Source: Fibrivirga algicola (GTDB lineage Bacteria; Bacteroidota; Bacteroidia; Cytophagales; Spirosomataceae). From it: a stretch of 64,000 nt of DNA. Both the position numbers and the translations under genes were made by a program. Below the pieces are notes generated by a model, which was not told the DNA's origin, ran no database searches, and saw nothing but the letters and a program-made list of their open reading frames with translations. The stretch spans positions 62,001 through 126,000 of the forward strand of contig NZ_WAEL01000001.1 of assembly GCF_011742925.1 (NCBI RefSeq), read 5' to 3'. Positions 27,851 through 35,142 of this stretch are shown piece after piece (positions within the stretch are counted from its first letter, which is position 1; the number at the start of each line of letters is the position of its first letter).

Positions 27851-28675
27851 CTACAAGCCGACATGGTAATCGTATCCCCGTTCAGCCCAGAAATCGCGCG
27901 GACGATCGTCGGCAAAGGTGATAGTGCCAATGCGTTTGAGGTTTTTCACGCCATATTTCACCGGGATAATCAGCCGTAGCGGCGCGCCGTGGAGAGCAGT
28001 CAGCGGCTCGCCGTTCATCTCGTAAGCGAGCAACGTCTGTGGGTGCATGGCACTGGCCATATCGAGGCCAACGTAGTAGCCTTTATCGGGCGTTTCCATA
28101 CCCAGGTAGTTGAAATAATCGCCCTCGTCGGCAGCCGGCTGTCCTGTCCGGGTACCAAGCTTGTAATGTGCTATAAAATCAGACAGCCGTGTGCCGCCCC
28201 AGTGCTGAATCTGGCTCCAGCCTTCTACACATTTGAAGTTGAACACCAACTCCTGTTTAGGCAGGGCTTTGATCGCCTCCAGGGGGATCATCAGCTTCTC
28301 ACGACCGGGTTGCAGCACCTGTAGTTGCCACGTTGCCGGATCAAGCTCGGTACGGATTCCCTCGCGGCCGTTAACCCGAACCGCCTTGGCAGCCTGCTCC
28401 AGGTTAAACGTAGGAGCGAGGTGCTGGTTTGAAAAATAAGTATTGGCCACCTGCTCGTTGCCGTCTAATACGGCGCGCAATGGTGTTGGGATACCGGCCT
28501 CTTTGGGTTGTGCCGTGATGTACTTCCAGATACCCACCGGCACCAGACTCGCCAGGCCGAAGAGACCAAAGGCTTTTAGCGTGCGCCGTCGAATTTGCTG
28601 CTCGGCTGTCAGGGCTTCACGTTCGGGCATCTGCGGTTGTTGTTCGTTCGTTTCCATCGGTTTATGCCTGTTCAT
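27851..28675 (-). CDS. MsrP/YedY-like molybdopterin oxidoreductase
   Basis: A 274-residue sulfite-oxidase-family protein with an N-terminal helix preceded by RRRTLKAF (twin-arginine-like). The molybdenum ligand is Cys149 in FNFKCVEGWSQIQHWGG. Other family segments are GYYVGLDMASAMHPQTLLAYEMNG and GAPLRLIIPVKYGVKNLKRI. MsrP repairs oxidised methionines in periplasmic proteins, taking electrons from a membrane b-type cytochrome; this gene overlaps a cytochrome b gene by 14 bases, which supports a two-subunit enzyme. The substrate may differ from that of MsrP because the family is broad. Confidence 0.88.
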   Translation of the reverse strand: MNRHKPMETNEQQPQMPEREALTAEQQIRRRTLKAFGLFGLASLVPVGIWKYITAQPKEAGIPTPLRAVLDGNEQVANTYFSNQHLAPTFNLEQAAKAVRVNGREGIRTELDPATWQLQVLQPGREKLMIPLEAIKALPKQELVFNFKCVEGWSQIQHWGGTRLSDFIAHYKLGTRTGQPAADEGDYFNYLGMETPDKGYYVGLDMASAMHPQTLLAYEMNGEPLTALHGAPLRLIIPVKYGVKNLKRIGTITFADDRPRDFWAERGYDYHVGL

Positions 28676-29324
28676 CTACTACATCAAAGCCCGTAACCAT
28701 ACTTCGAAAATTGTTCCACCCCGCCTTTACCACCTGCGCAATATGAATGACAAAAAACAGCACGTACCCAATCGTCAAGGCGAAGTGCAGCAGCCGGGCC
28801 GTCTCGTAGCCCCCCAGTAAGGTCGTTAACCAAGCCAGTTGGGTAGGCTTGTAAATGGCCAGCCCGGTGACCAACGAACCGAAGCCCATCACGATGATGC
28901 TGCTGTAGGCAATGCGCTGCGCAGCATTATATTTCTCCATTGGCAAGGGTCCTTTCCGAATACCCAGATCATGCAACACCACCTGCCAGGCTTCCCGAAA
29001 CGAGTTGCGCCTGGGGAACAGGTGGCGCCATTCACCCGAAAAGAGCGTGTACCCTACATACAGGATGCCGTTGAGGGTGAAGAGCCACATGAGCGCAAAA
29101 TGCCACGACATGCCCTCCGCCAGGCGTCGTTTCAGATGCAGTCCATTGAAAAACCACTCCGGGAAAAAGGTGATAAGCGTAAATCCGCCAATCTGAATTT
29201 TATACGGATGATACGCCCAGTAAATGAGCAGTCCGCTCCAGATCATAATGGCCAGTACCGGAAAATTTACCCAGTGAAACCAGCGAATAGCCAGCGGGTG
29301 CTTGTTGTCGACGATGCGTTTCAT
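28662..29324 (-). CDS. Cytochrome b561-like membrane subunit, partner of the MsrP-like enzyme
   Basis: A 220-residue inner-membrane protein with four or five helices. Histidines that could ligate haem are seen at IRWFHWVNFP, NGLHLKRRLAEGMSWHFAL, ARLLHFALTIGYVLFFVIHIAQ. The layout matches cytochrome b/b6-type subunits rather than MsrQ by length, but the role should be similar: passing electrons from the membrane to the periplasmic molybdenum subunit whose gene it overlaps by 14 bases. Confidence 0.87.
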   Translation of the reverse strand: MKRIVDNKHPLAIRWFHWVNFPVLAIMIWSGLLIYWAYHPYKIQIGGFTLITFFPEWFFNGLHLKRRLAEGMSWHFALMWLFTLNGILYVGYTLFSGEWRHLFPRRNSFREAWQVVLHDLGIRKGPLPMEKYNAAQRIAYSSIIVMGFGSLVTGLAIYKPTQLAWLTTLLGGYETARLLHFALTIGYVLFFVIHIAQVVKAGWNNFRSMVTGFDVVDEQA

Positions 29325-29462
29325 GGAAAGGTGGCTTTTTGCGGCAACGTAAGGCGGATTTAGTCCACATCATGCGCTCCATTTATAATCGTTTTGTAGC
29401 TGACAACGGTTTGTTCTATAAATATAGAGACAAGATAGCACCTTAATAATCAGATTTGTAGC

Positions 29463-29504
29463 GATACAAAAATGCCCCAACCTCATCGCTGTGGTCGGGG
29501 CATT
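29463..29504 (-). terminator. Rho-independent terminator of the sigma-factor operon
   Basis: Stem AATGCCCCAACC (29471-29482) with GGTCGGGGCATT (29493-29504), one mismatch, followed on the minus strand by T-rich sequence. It lies 22 bases after the stop of the gene at 29526-29954. Confidence 0.78.
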
Positions 29505-29525
29505 CTACGAGTTGAGTAGACAGTG

Positions 29526-29954
29526 CTAATCCTGATTACTGTTGAGTTTCTCAAGCAGCATCCGGTTGAAGTTCCGTTCGGCTTTGTACAGTTCCTGTAG
29601 CTGGGTGGGGCTGATTACTTTCAGGAAACGAGACATATATTCGTCGTCGAGTTCGCCTAATTTCTGCTTGGCGCCGTTCACTTCTTTTAGCTTGCTCAGT
29701 ACATCGGCATCGTTCGGGTTTTGCCGTGAATTTTCACCAGTAAGCTGGCGGATTTTACGGTTCAGATCCTTCTTTTTGCCATTGTACTCATTATAGATAG
29801 CCCAAAACTGGGGTGCCTGTTCGGTGGTGAGATTGAGGCGATTGGTAATGTAGCCAATCTTCTGCGACTCGATTTTTTGAATATCGCTCTGAGCCATGAC
29901 TTGCCCGAGGGATACGGTCGTGAGCAACAGAAGTGCCAATAATAGGTGTTTCAT
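29526..29954 (-). CDS. Periplasmic Spy/CpxP-like helical protein
   Basis: A 142-residue protein with a signal peptide (LLLALLLLTTVSLGQVMA). The mature part is highly charged and helical, with a region LNLTTEQAPQFWAIYNEYNGKK and ISPTQLQELYKAERNFNRML typical of the Spy/CpxP-like LTxxQ family seen in Bacteroidota sigma-factor operons. It is the third gene of an operon with an ECF sigma factor and a membrane protein. A stress-response chaperone or feedback role is inference. Confidence 0.75.
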   Translation of the reverse strand: MKHLLLALLLLTTVSLGQVMAQSDIQKIESQKIGYITNRLNLTTEQAPQFWAIYNEYNGKKKDLNRKIRQLTGENSRQNPNDADVLSKLKEVNGAKQKLGELDDEYMSRFLKVISPTQLQELYKAERNFNRMLLEKLNSNQD

Positions 29955-29975
29955 AGGTGTGTTCTAGCTTGAATA

Positions 29976-30464
29976 TTAAGAGCCCATGTCCGTGAGTTCG
30001 TCGCTGATATCCTGTGATTCCAAGTGTTGTCGGATAGCGTCTGATTTAATGTCGAGGTACTGGAGTGACGACGATTCTTCGTCGGACGTGGCGGCGGTAC
30101 TTGTCTGAAGTGCAGTCACTTCGTCGGGGTTCAGCCCCTGCTCATCAAGGTAGGCTACAATCGCTGCGTCGCTAACGCCACTCAACGTTTCCCGACCGAT
30201 CGAGTCCTGTCGTTGGGGCCAGGTTATCCAGACTAATGTAGCCACTAGCCCGGCTCCGGCCATCGAAGCCATCGTCCGTCCCCATGACCAGCTGATAATC
30301 GGGCCGGCCGATTGTGTTTGGTGGGCTACCCGGGCCTGTACCCGCGAAGCCAGTGTGTCGAAATATCCGTCAGGAACCCCAGCACCTACCGCTTCAAACG
30401 GATGCTGCCGCAGGGGGTGCCCTGCGTCGATCTCCTCAAGCCGTATTGGTTGTTTACTGTTCAT
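29976..30464 (-). CDS. Putative anti-sigma factor (single membrane helix)
   Basis: A 162-residue protein with one membrane helix (about 70-88: MASMAGAGLVATLVWITWP). The N-terminal cytosolic part contains HPFEAVGAGVPDGYFDTLASRV, a motif often seen in Bacteroidota membrane proteins encoded behind ECF sigma factors. The C-terminal part is acidic. It follows the sigma gene by 30 bases and precedes the Spy-like gene by 21. An anti-sigma role is inferred from position; I see no zinc-binding HxxxCxxC motif. Confidence 0.6.
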   Translation of the reverse strand: MNSKQPIRLEEIDAGHPLRQHPFEAVGAGVPDGYFDTLASRVQARVAHQTQSAGPIISWSWGRTMASMAGAGLVATLVWITWPQRQDSIGRETLSGVSDAAIVAYLDEQGLNPDEVTALQTSTAATSDEESSSLQYLDIKSDAIRQHLESQDISDELTDMGS

Positions 30465-30494
30465 ACTTCTTTGATGCTCAGCCCGTGCCGGGGT

Positions 30495-31055
30495 TTAACG
30501 GTTGGTCAAAAAATCCTCAATCTTCTTTACAGCCAGGTGATACGATGCCTTCAACGCACCCACCGACGTACCTGTAATCTCCGAAATTTCTTCGTATTTC
30601 ATGTCGTCGAAGTATTTCATGTTAAAGACAAGTCGCTGTTTATCAGGTAATTTAAGCAGCGCTTTTTGTAAAACAAGTTGTATCTCCTCACCACTGGGGT
30701 CATCACCCGACGTGACATAGTCGGCGTTGCTTTCGAGTTTTTCCATCAACTCGCCCTCCACATCGCCAATCGGCAGAAAGAACCGTCGTCGTTTCTTATT
30801 GAGGAAGTTAAGGCACTCGTTGGTGGCAATGCGGTAAATCCAGGTATATAACTGACTGTCGCCCCGAAACTGTTCCAGACTGGCCCACACCTTCACAAAC
30901 GTATCCTGCACCAGGTCGTCGGCATCATCATGGTCGATCACCATCTTCCGGATATGCCAATAGATCTTCTGCTGGTATTTTTTTACCATCAGATTAAAGG
31001 CATAATTCCGACTTGACGGATCGCGGTATTTTTCGAGTAGTTCCTGGTCAGTCAT
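30495..31055 (-). CDS. ECF-family RNA polymerase sigma factor
   Basis: A 186-residue sigma factor with region 2 (YQQKIYWHIRKMVIDHDDADDLVQDTFVKVW, then YTWIYRIATNECLNFL) and region 4 (LPDKQRLVFNMKYFDDMKYEEISEITG). It heads a three-gene operon with a putative anti-sigma factor and a Spy-like protein, an arrangement that suggests control of an envelope-stress response. Its 5' end lies next to a long hairpin (31065-31148) that separates it from the transketolase gene upstream on the same strand. Confidence 0.92.
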   Translation of the reverse strand: MTDQELLEKYRDPSSRNYAFNLMVKKYQQKIYWHIRKMVIDHDDADDLVQDTFVKVWASLEQFRGDSQLYTWIYRIATNECLNFLNKKRRRFFLPIGDVEGELMEKLESNADYVTSGDDPSGEEIQLVLQKALLKLPDKQRLVFNMKYFDDMKYEEISEITGTSVGALKASYHLAVKKIEDFLTNR

Positions 31056-31064
31056 TCAAAATGG

Positions 31065-31148
31065 GTTTGACGTTTGTGGTTTGTCGGTGCGCTGCTACGT
31101 AACAATCAGGTGCTACTGTAGCGCAACGACAAACCACAAACGTCAAAC
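31065..31148. repeat. 28-bp inverted repeat filling the transketolase-sigma junction
   Basis: Arms 31065-31092 and 31121-31148 pair over 28 bases with one mismatch. The left arm begins GTTTGACGTTTGTGGTTTGT, the right arm ends directly against the transketolase stop codon at 31149. It belongs to the GTTGCGCTGC family (also at 13374, 40598, 54071). It probably ends or insulates the transketolase transcript from the sigma operon. Confidence 0.72.
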
Positions 31149-32102
31149 TTATTTCCGTGCTATTGCCCGTTTAACGGCATCGGCGATGTTAGCGGCTTTG
31201 AGGCCATATTTTTCCAAAAGCTGATCGGGGGTACCGCTTTCGCCAAAGGTATCTTTTGTGCCAACAAACTCCTGAGGACGGGGCAAATTCTGGGCCAATA
31301 CGTGAGCGATACTTTCGCCCAGACCACCCCAGATGTTGTGCTCCTCTACAGAAACAGCACAACCCGTTTTCTTCACCGAGTTCAGGATCGCTTCCTGATC
31401 TAACGGTTTAATCGTGTGAATATTGATCAGGTCGATTTCGATGCCTTCTGCCGACAGCATTTCACCGGCCAGAACAGCCTCCCACACCAGGTTACCCGTC
31501 ACAAATACCGAACAGGCATCACCTTCGTTCATATGCCACGCTTTACCAATCTCAAATTTCTGATCGGCAGGCGTAAATACGGGCAGTACCGGACGGCCAA
31601 AACGCAGGTATACCGGACCAACGTGCTCGGCAATAGCGATGGTTGCCGCTTTTGTCTGATTATAGTCGCAGGTGTTGATGACCGTCATGTTGGGTAGCAT
31701 CTTCATCATACCCAGATCTTCCAGAATCTGGTGCGTAGCTCCATCTTCGCCCAGTGTAAGGCCCGAGTGCGATGCGCAGATTTTCACGTTCTTCTCCGAG
31801 TACGCTACCGACTGCCGGATCTGGTCATATACCCGACCCGTAGCGAAGTTGGCAAACGTAGTGGCAAACGGAATATGGCCGCCGATAGTCAGACCAGCTG
31901 ATACGCCGATCATGTTGGCTTCGGCAATACCGCACTGGATAAACCGATCCGGAAAATCCTTAATGAAGGCATCAAGCTTGAGTGAGCCAGCCAAATCGGC
32001 GGTGAGGGCGACCACATTCGGGTTTGTTTTGCCCAGTTCATAGATTCCCGCGCCGAAGCCAGACCGGGTGTCTTTCTTATCCGTGTATTCGAATTTTTTC
32101 AT
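31149..32102 (-). CDS. Transketolase, C-terminal subunit
   Basis: A 317-residue protein corresponding to the pyrimidine-binding and C-terminal domains of transketolase: RSGFGAGIYELGK, CGIAEANMIGVSAGL (conserved Glu that activates thiamine diphosphate), FATTFANFATGRVYDQIRQSVAYS, HSGLTLGEDGATHQ. It must pair with the N-terminal subunit at 33711-34568 to form active enzyme in the pentose phosphate pathway. In most relatives I expect the halves to be adjacent; here two unrelated genes lie between them. Only seven bases separate this start from the TOPRIM-like gene. Confidence 0.94.
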   Translation of the reverse strand: MKKFEYTDKKDTRSGFGAGIYELGKTNPNVVALTADLAGSLKLDAFIKDFPDRFIQCGIAEANMIGVSAGLTIGGHIPFATTFANFATGRVYDQIRQSVAYSEKNVKICASHSGLTLGEDGATHQILEDLGMMKMLPNMTVINTCDYNQTKAATIAIAEHVGPVYLRFGRPVLPVFTPADQKFEIGKAWHMNEGDACSVFVTGNLVWEAVLAGEMLSAEGIEIDLINIHTIKPLDQEAILNSVKKTGCAVSVEEHNIWGGLGESIAHVLAQNLPRPQEFVGTKDTFGESGTPDQLLEKYGLKAANIADAVKRAIARK

Positions 32103-32109
32103 GTTATTC

Positions 32110-32667
32110 TCAATTCGCCGAAGCGAGTGTTTGCAATTTATTCAAAAAATACCGCGCCGACGGACAGTTCGGGTGCCCCGCCGCACGTTCAATGCTGAAG
32201 CCGCAACGTTTCATGTTGTTGGCGAGCTTAGGTTTACTCTTCGGAAAGCGTTTGCCAAGCAGACGGATAATCTCATCTAGCGGTTCAACGTACCCTTCTG
32301 GTTTGTCGACTGGTTGATCAATACCTGTGAACGTACCTAGCGCTACTGTATCGGCGAGATACCAGTTCTCAAATTCCTTAACAGCTACTACCACTATTTG
32401 GTCGTCAAATGCCGGGACTGTTTGTTTGGTCAACGTGATACACTGATCGTCATCCAAATCGACTAACGCAATAATTCGCTCCACGCCCTTGTCCAGCAGA
32501 ATCTGCCGATGTTTAGGCAGGAAGTTTGCTCGGTACTGCGTCTTACTGCCTGCAACAACCACGTCTACTAACTCTATTTGGTAGCTGTCCATCAGTGCCT
32601 TGAAATCGGATGAATCAAAAATGATCTTCTCTGATTCACCCTCGCATATGATGCCCAGCCTTACCAT
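32110..32667 (-). CDS. TOPRIM/DUF4276-like protein, partner of the AAA ATPase
   Basis: About 185 residues. The N-terminus has GIICEGESEKIIF with a Glu at the TOPRIM catalytic position, and further on LVDLDDD gives the Asp-x-Asp motif; this pattern is seen in OLD/RloB/DUF4276 nucleases. It also has VKEFENWYLAD, a conserved segment in DUF4276-like proteins. ATG 32667 overlaps the ATPase stop by 7 bases; a GTG at 32700 would add eleven residues. Coupling to an ATPase gene suggests an abortive-infection or nuclease system (compare AbiLi/AbiLii and PARIS). Function is inference. Confidence 0.75.
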   Translation of the reverse strand: MVRLGIICEGESEKIIFDSSDFKALMDSYQIELVDVVVAGSKTQYRANFLPKHRQILLDKGVERIIALVDLDDDQCITLTKQTVPAFDDQIVVVAVKEFENWYLADTVALGTFTGIDQPVDKPEGYVEPLDEIIRLLGKRFPKSKPKLANNMKRCGFSIERAAGHPNCPSARYFLNKLQTLASAN

Positions 32668-33641
32668 GGAATGCCACCGCCAAGAGCGTTTGACAACCAC
32701 GCTTCGTCCATTGGTAATCCATGCAGGTTCATTCCTGCTACCTGCTTCGTCTTTGTTGCACCATCCACTTTATCTACCAAAATGATCTCCTCAGGCGTAA
32801 GCACAGACACTAACGATTGCGAATGTGTATTCAGCCAGATATAATGGCCATACTCCTCACAGGCAAATCGGAATAGCTGAACCAACTCCTTCGTTACTTT
32901 CGGATTAAGACCATTCTCAGGCTCCTCAATACAAAGGAATTGTGGTTTATCACTCTGGTAAACCGCAGTTAGTAAAGCGAGGATGCTTTTCGTACCGTCA
33001 GATATCAGATCTTCTGTGAAGTAGCGATCGCTTGATTCTTCAAGCCAACGTATTTCATCGCGATCATCAATTTCAACAGCCTTGAAACCAGGTACAAACA
33101 ATTCAAGCCACTCGAAAATCTCTTGCCTAAGGGGGGCGTTGCTCAGTACACGCTTTAGAACAAGTTTAAGGTTGTCTGCGGAAAGCGATAGTCGGTCGTC
33201 GTCTTTGTATGTGAACTTGACCAAACCATGGTTGCCTACGAATAGCCGTGAGAAGTTTGCCAGAAATTGATCTATGTCTTGCCTCTTTCCAATTGCCTTC
33301 TCTGTGTTACCATCGGTTATCTCAGGTCCAATGACGCGGTAAGCTGAAACTTGATTTTCATCGCCCTTTAGTTTTAACTCCAGAGACACCGAATCTAAAA
33401 CGGCTAATGCATTTACTGTTTTCTTGCTAGCTCTCCGGTTAACAAACTTGTCCGTTCCACCAAACATACTTTCCAGCAAGCCGCTCGCTTTTGTGGCTAG
33501 ATTCATAAACTCCAACGCCTCGAAGATATTCGATTTGCCCGCGCCGTTTGGGCCGACAAAGACCGTGAACGGATTCGGATTCTCAAGTTCAATTTTTTCA
33601 ATTGACTTGAAATTTTCGATGACGAGGCGTTTGATATTCAT
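32661..33641 (-). CDS. AAA_21/OLD-like ATPase, probable defence component
   Basis: A 326-residue ABC-type (SMC-like) ATPase: RLVIENFKSIEKIELE, Walker A GPNGAGKSN, a signature-like LISDGTKSI, Walker B FLCIEEPENGLNPK, and H-loop NTHSQSLV. It lacks a fused TOPRIM domain; that is supplied by the next gene, with which it overlaps by 7 bases. Such ATPases typically sense phage activity and control a nuclease partner. Its sequence is more AT-rich than flanking transketolase genes and lacks the ACGTACCTG nonamer common elsewhere. Alternative: DNA-repair ATPase. Confidence 0.82.
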   Translation of the reverse strand: MNIKRLVIENFKSIEKIELENPNPFTVFVGPNGAGKSNIFEALEFMNLATKASGLLESMFGGTDKFVNRRASKKTVNALAVLDSVSLELKLKGDENQVSAYRVIGPEITDGNTEKAIGKRQDIDQFLANFSRLFVGNHGLVKFTYKDDDRLSLSADNLKLVLKRVLSNAPLRQEIFEWLELFVPGFKAVEIDDRDEIRWLEESSDRYFTEDLISDGTKSILALLTAVYQSDKPQFLCIEEPENGLNPKVTKELVQLFRFACEEYGHYIWLNTHSQSLVSVLTPEEIILVDKVDGATKTKQVAGMNLHGLPMDEAWLSNALGGGIPW

Positions 33642-33667
33642 TGAATGCGGCGTACCGTACGGCTACC

Positions 33668-33695
33668 GTAGAGACGCAAGATTTTGCGTCTCTAC
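33668..33695. repeat. Short perfect palindromic hairpin (GTAGAGACGCAA type)
   Basis: Arms GTAGAGACGCAA (33668-33679) and TTGCGTCTCTAC (33684-33695), 12 bp, four-base loop. It lies between the N-terminal transketolase gene (ends at 33711) and the ATPase start at 33641, on the transcribed side. Sequences of this form are, as I recall, repeated in many cyanobacteria and some Bacteroidota, so this could be a small mobile or folded repeat. Confidence 0.75.
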
Positions 33696-33710
33696 ACACG
33701 TCAGCAATTT

Positions 33711-34568
33711 TTAATAGTCCTCCATGCCTGTGTATTCAGGCAGTTGGCCGAGGGCGTTGGCCATTTGTTCGGGGTTGAGGGCGGTACCGTGCCACTTGTA
33801 ATTACCCGCCATGAAGTCGACACCGTAGCCCATCAGGGTGTGCATCAGAATCAGCGTGGGTACTTCGGGATCAAATTTGGCATCTTTCAGGGTCTTGATG
33901 ATATCACCCATGTCGTTGCCCTGCATTTCGGTCACGTTCCAGCCAAAGGCTTTGTATTTCGCGGCCAGGTCGCGGTTATCGTTGACGCCCATGGTGGTGC
34001 CGTCGATCTGCGCGAGGTTGTAGTCGATGATGGCCGTGAGGTTGCCAAGTTTTTTGTTGGGGGCAAACTGAGCCGCCTCCCAAACCTGACCTTCCTGCTG
34101 CTCACCGTCGCCCATCAGCACATAGACATGCTTGTCGTCTTTGTTCAGTTTCTTGGCAAAAGCCGCACCGGCTGCTACCGATAGACCCTGTCCCAGTGAA
34201 CCCGACGCAATACGAACGCCCGGCAGGTGCTCAGCGGTGGTGGGGTGACCCTGCAACCGGCTGTCCAGTTTGCGGAAGGTAGCCAGTTCCGACACAGGGA
34301 AATAACCCGTGCGGGCCAGTACCGAATAGAATACCGGCGAAATGTGACCATTCGAGAGGAAGAACAGGTCTTCGTCTTTGCCATCCATCTCAAAAACAGG
34401 TTTGCCGTCGGCATCCAGCTTCTTGCGAAGGACGTCGAAATAAAGGGCCACAAACAGGTCTGTGCAGCCTAATGAACCGCCTGGGTGTCCTGAATTAACG
34501 GCAGATACCATCCGCAGAATATCGCGACGTACCTGCGAAGCAATGTGCTCAAGTTGTTGTATTTCCAT
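33711..34568 (-). CDS. Transketolase, N-terminal (thiamine-diphosphate binding) subunit
   Basis: A 285-residue protein matching the first domain of transketolase: AVNSGHPGGSLGCTDLFVAL, SNGHISPVFYSVLA, the thiamine-diphosphate motif GDGEQQEGQVWEAA through IIDYNLAQIDG, and GYGVDFM. It transfers two-carbon units between sugar phosphates only with the partner subunit at 31149-32102. It heads the strand; the ATPase/TOPRIM pair follows 69 bases downstream and the partner subunit after that, so the partner may depend on read-through or its own promoter. Confidence 0.94.
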   Translation of the reverse strand: MEIQQLEHIASQVRRDILRMVSAVNSGHPGGSLGCTDLFVALYFDVLRKKLDADGKPVFEMDGKDEDLFFLSNGHISPVFYSVLARTGYFPVSELATFRKLDSRLQGHPTTAEHLPGVRIASGSLGQGLSVAAGAAFAKKLNKDDKHVYVLMGDGEQQEGQVWEAAQFAPNKKLGNLTAIIDYNLAQIDGTTMGVNDNRDLAAKYKAFGWNVTEMQGNDMGDIIKTLKDAKFDPEVPTLILMHTLMGYGVDFMAGNYKWHGTALNPEQMANALGQLPEYTGMEDY

Positions 34569-34581
34569 AGTCTTAAAGGCC

Positions 34582-34663
34582 GTTTACCGTTTACTGGCTG
34601 CTGATTACTAGTATGCTGCTCAGTAGCGAAGCCATAGTAAGGAGTAGCCCGTAAACGGTAAAC
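34582..34663. repeat. Inverted repeat between bcp and the transketolase N-subunit gene
   Basis: Perfect 13-bp arms, GTTTACCGTTTAC (34582-34594) and GTAAACGGTAAAC (34651-34663), with partly complementary inner sequence. The right arm shares its last base with the bcp stop codon. It lies 14 bases before the transketolase start codon, between two co-directional genes, so it resembles the other junction hairpins and may act as an end-of-gene element for bcp. Confidence 0.65.
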
Positions 34664-35112
34664 TATGTCAAAATTTGCGTTGCGTGATTTTTTGTGTCAA
34701 CTTTTTCAATGATGTCGGTGATCAGGCCGTTCTCGTCGATGATGAATGTTTTTCGAACAGTGCCCATGTAGGTACGTCCGTACATCGATTTCTCCTGCCA
34801 CACACCATATGCCTCTACGACCGACTGGTCGGTGTCGGCCACCAGCGAAAAGGGTAGATCGTATTTGGTAATAAACTTATAATGCGCTTTTGCCGGATCG
34901 ATACTCACCCCAAGCACTTCATAGCCGGCTTTTTTTAATTCGGCATAATTGTCGCGCAGGCTACAGGCCTGGGCAGTACAACCCGGTGTGTCGTCTTTGG
35001 GGTAGAAGTACAGCACTACCTTTCTGCCCCGATAATCAGAGAGGGTCAATGGGTTACCATGCTGATCGGTAGTAGTAAAATCGGGGGCGAGATCGCCAAC
35101 GGAAAGAGTCAT
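34663..35112 (-). CDS. bcp: Thioredoxin-dependent thiol peroxidase (Bcp/PrxQ)
   Basis: A 149-residue peroxiredoxin. The core is LYFYPKDDTPGCTAQACSLRD, with peroxidatic Cys45 and resolving Cys50 five residues apart, as in E. coli Bcp. It reduces hydrogen and lipid peroxides using thioredoxin in the cytoplasm. The family length matches and the start is clear. Its stop touches the arm of a hairpin that separates it from the downstream transketolase gene. Confidence 0.95.
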   Translation of the reverse strand: MTLSVGDLAPDFTTTDQHGNPLTLSDYRGRKVVLYFYPKDDTPGCTAQACSLRDNYAELKKAGYEVLGVSIDPAKAHYKFITKYDLPFSLVADTDQSVVEAYGVWQEKSMYGRTYMGTVRKTFIIDENGLITDIIEKVDTKNHATQILT

Positions 35113-35142
35113 AGTCAGGAATTTAGTGCAAACATATTCAGC

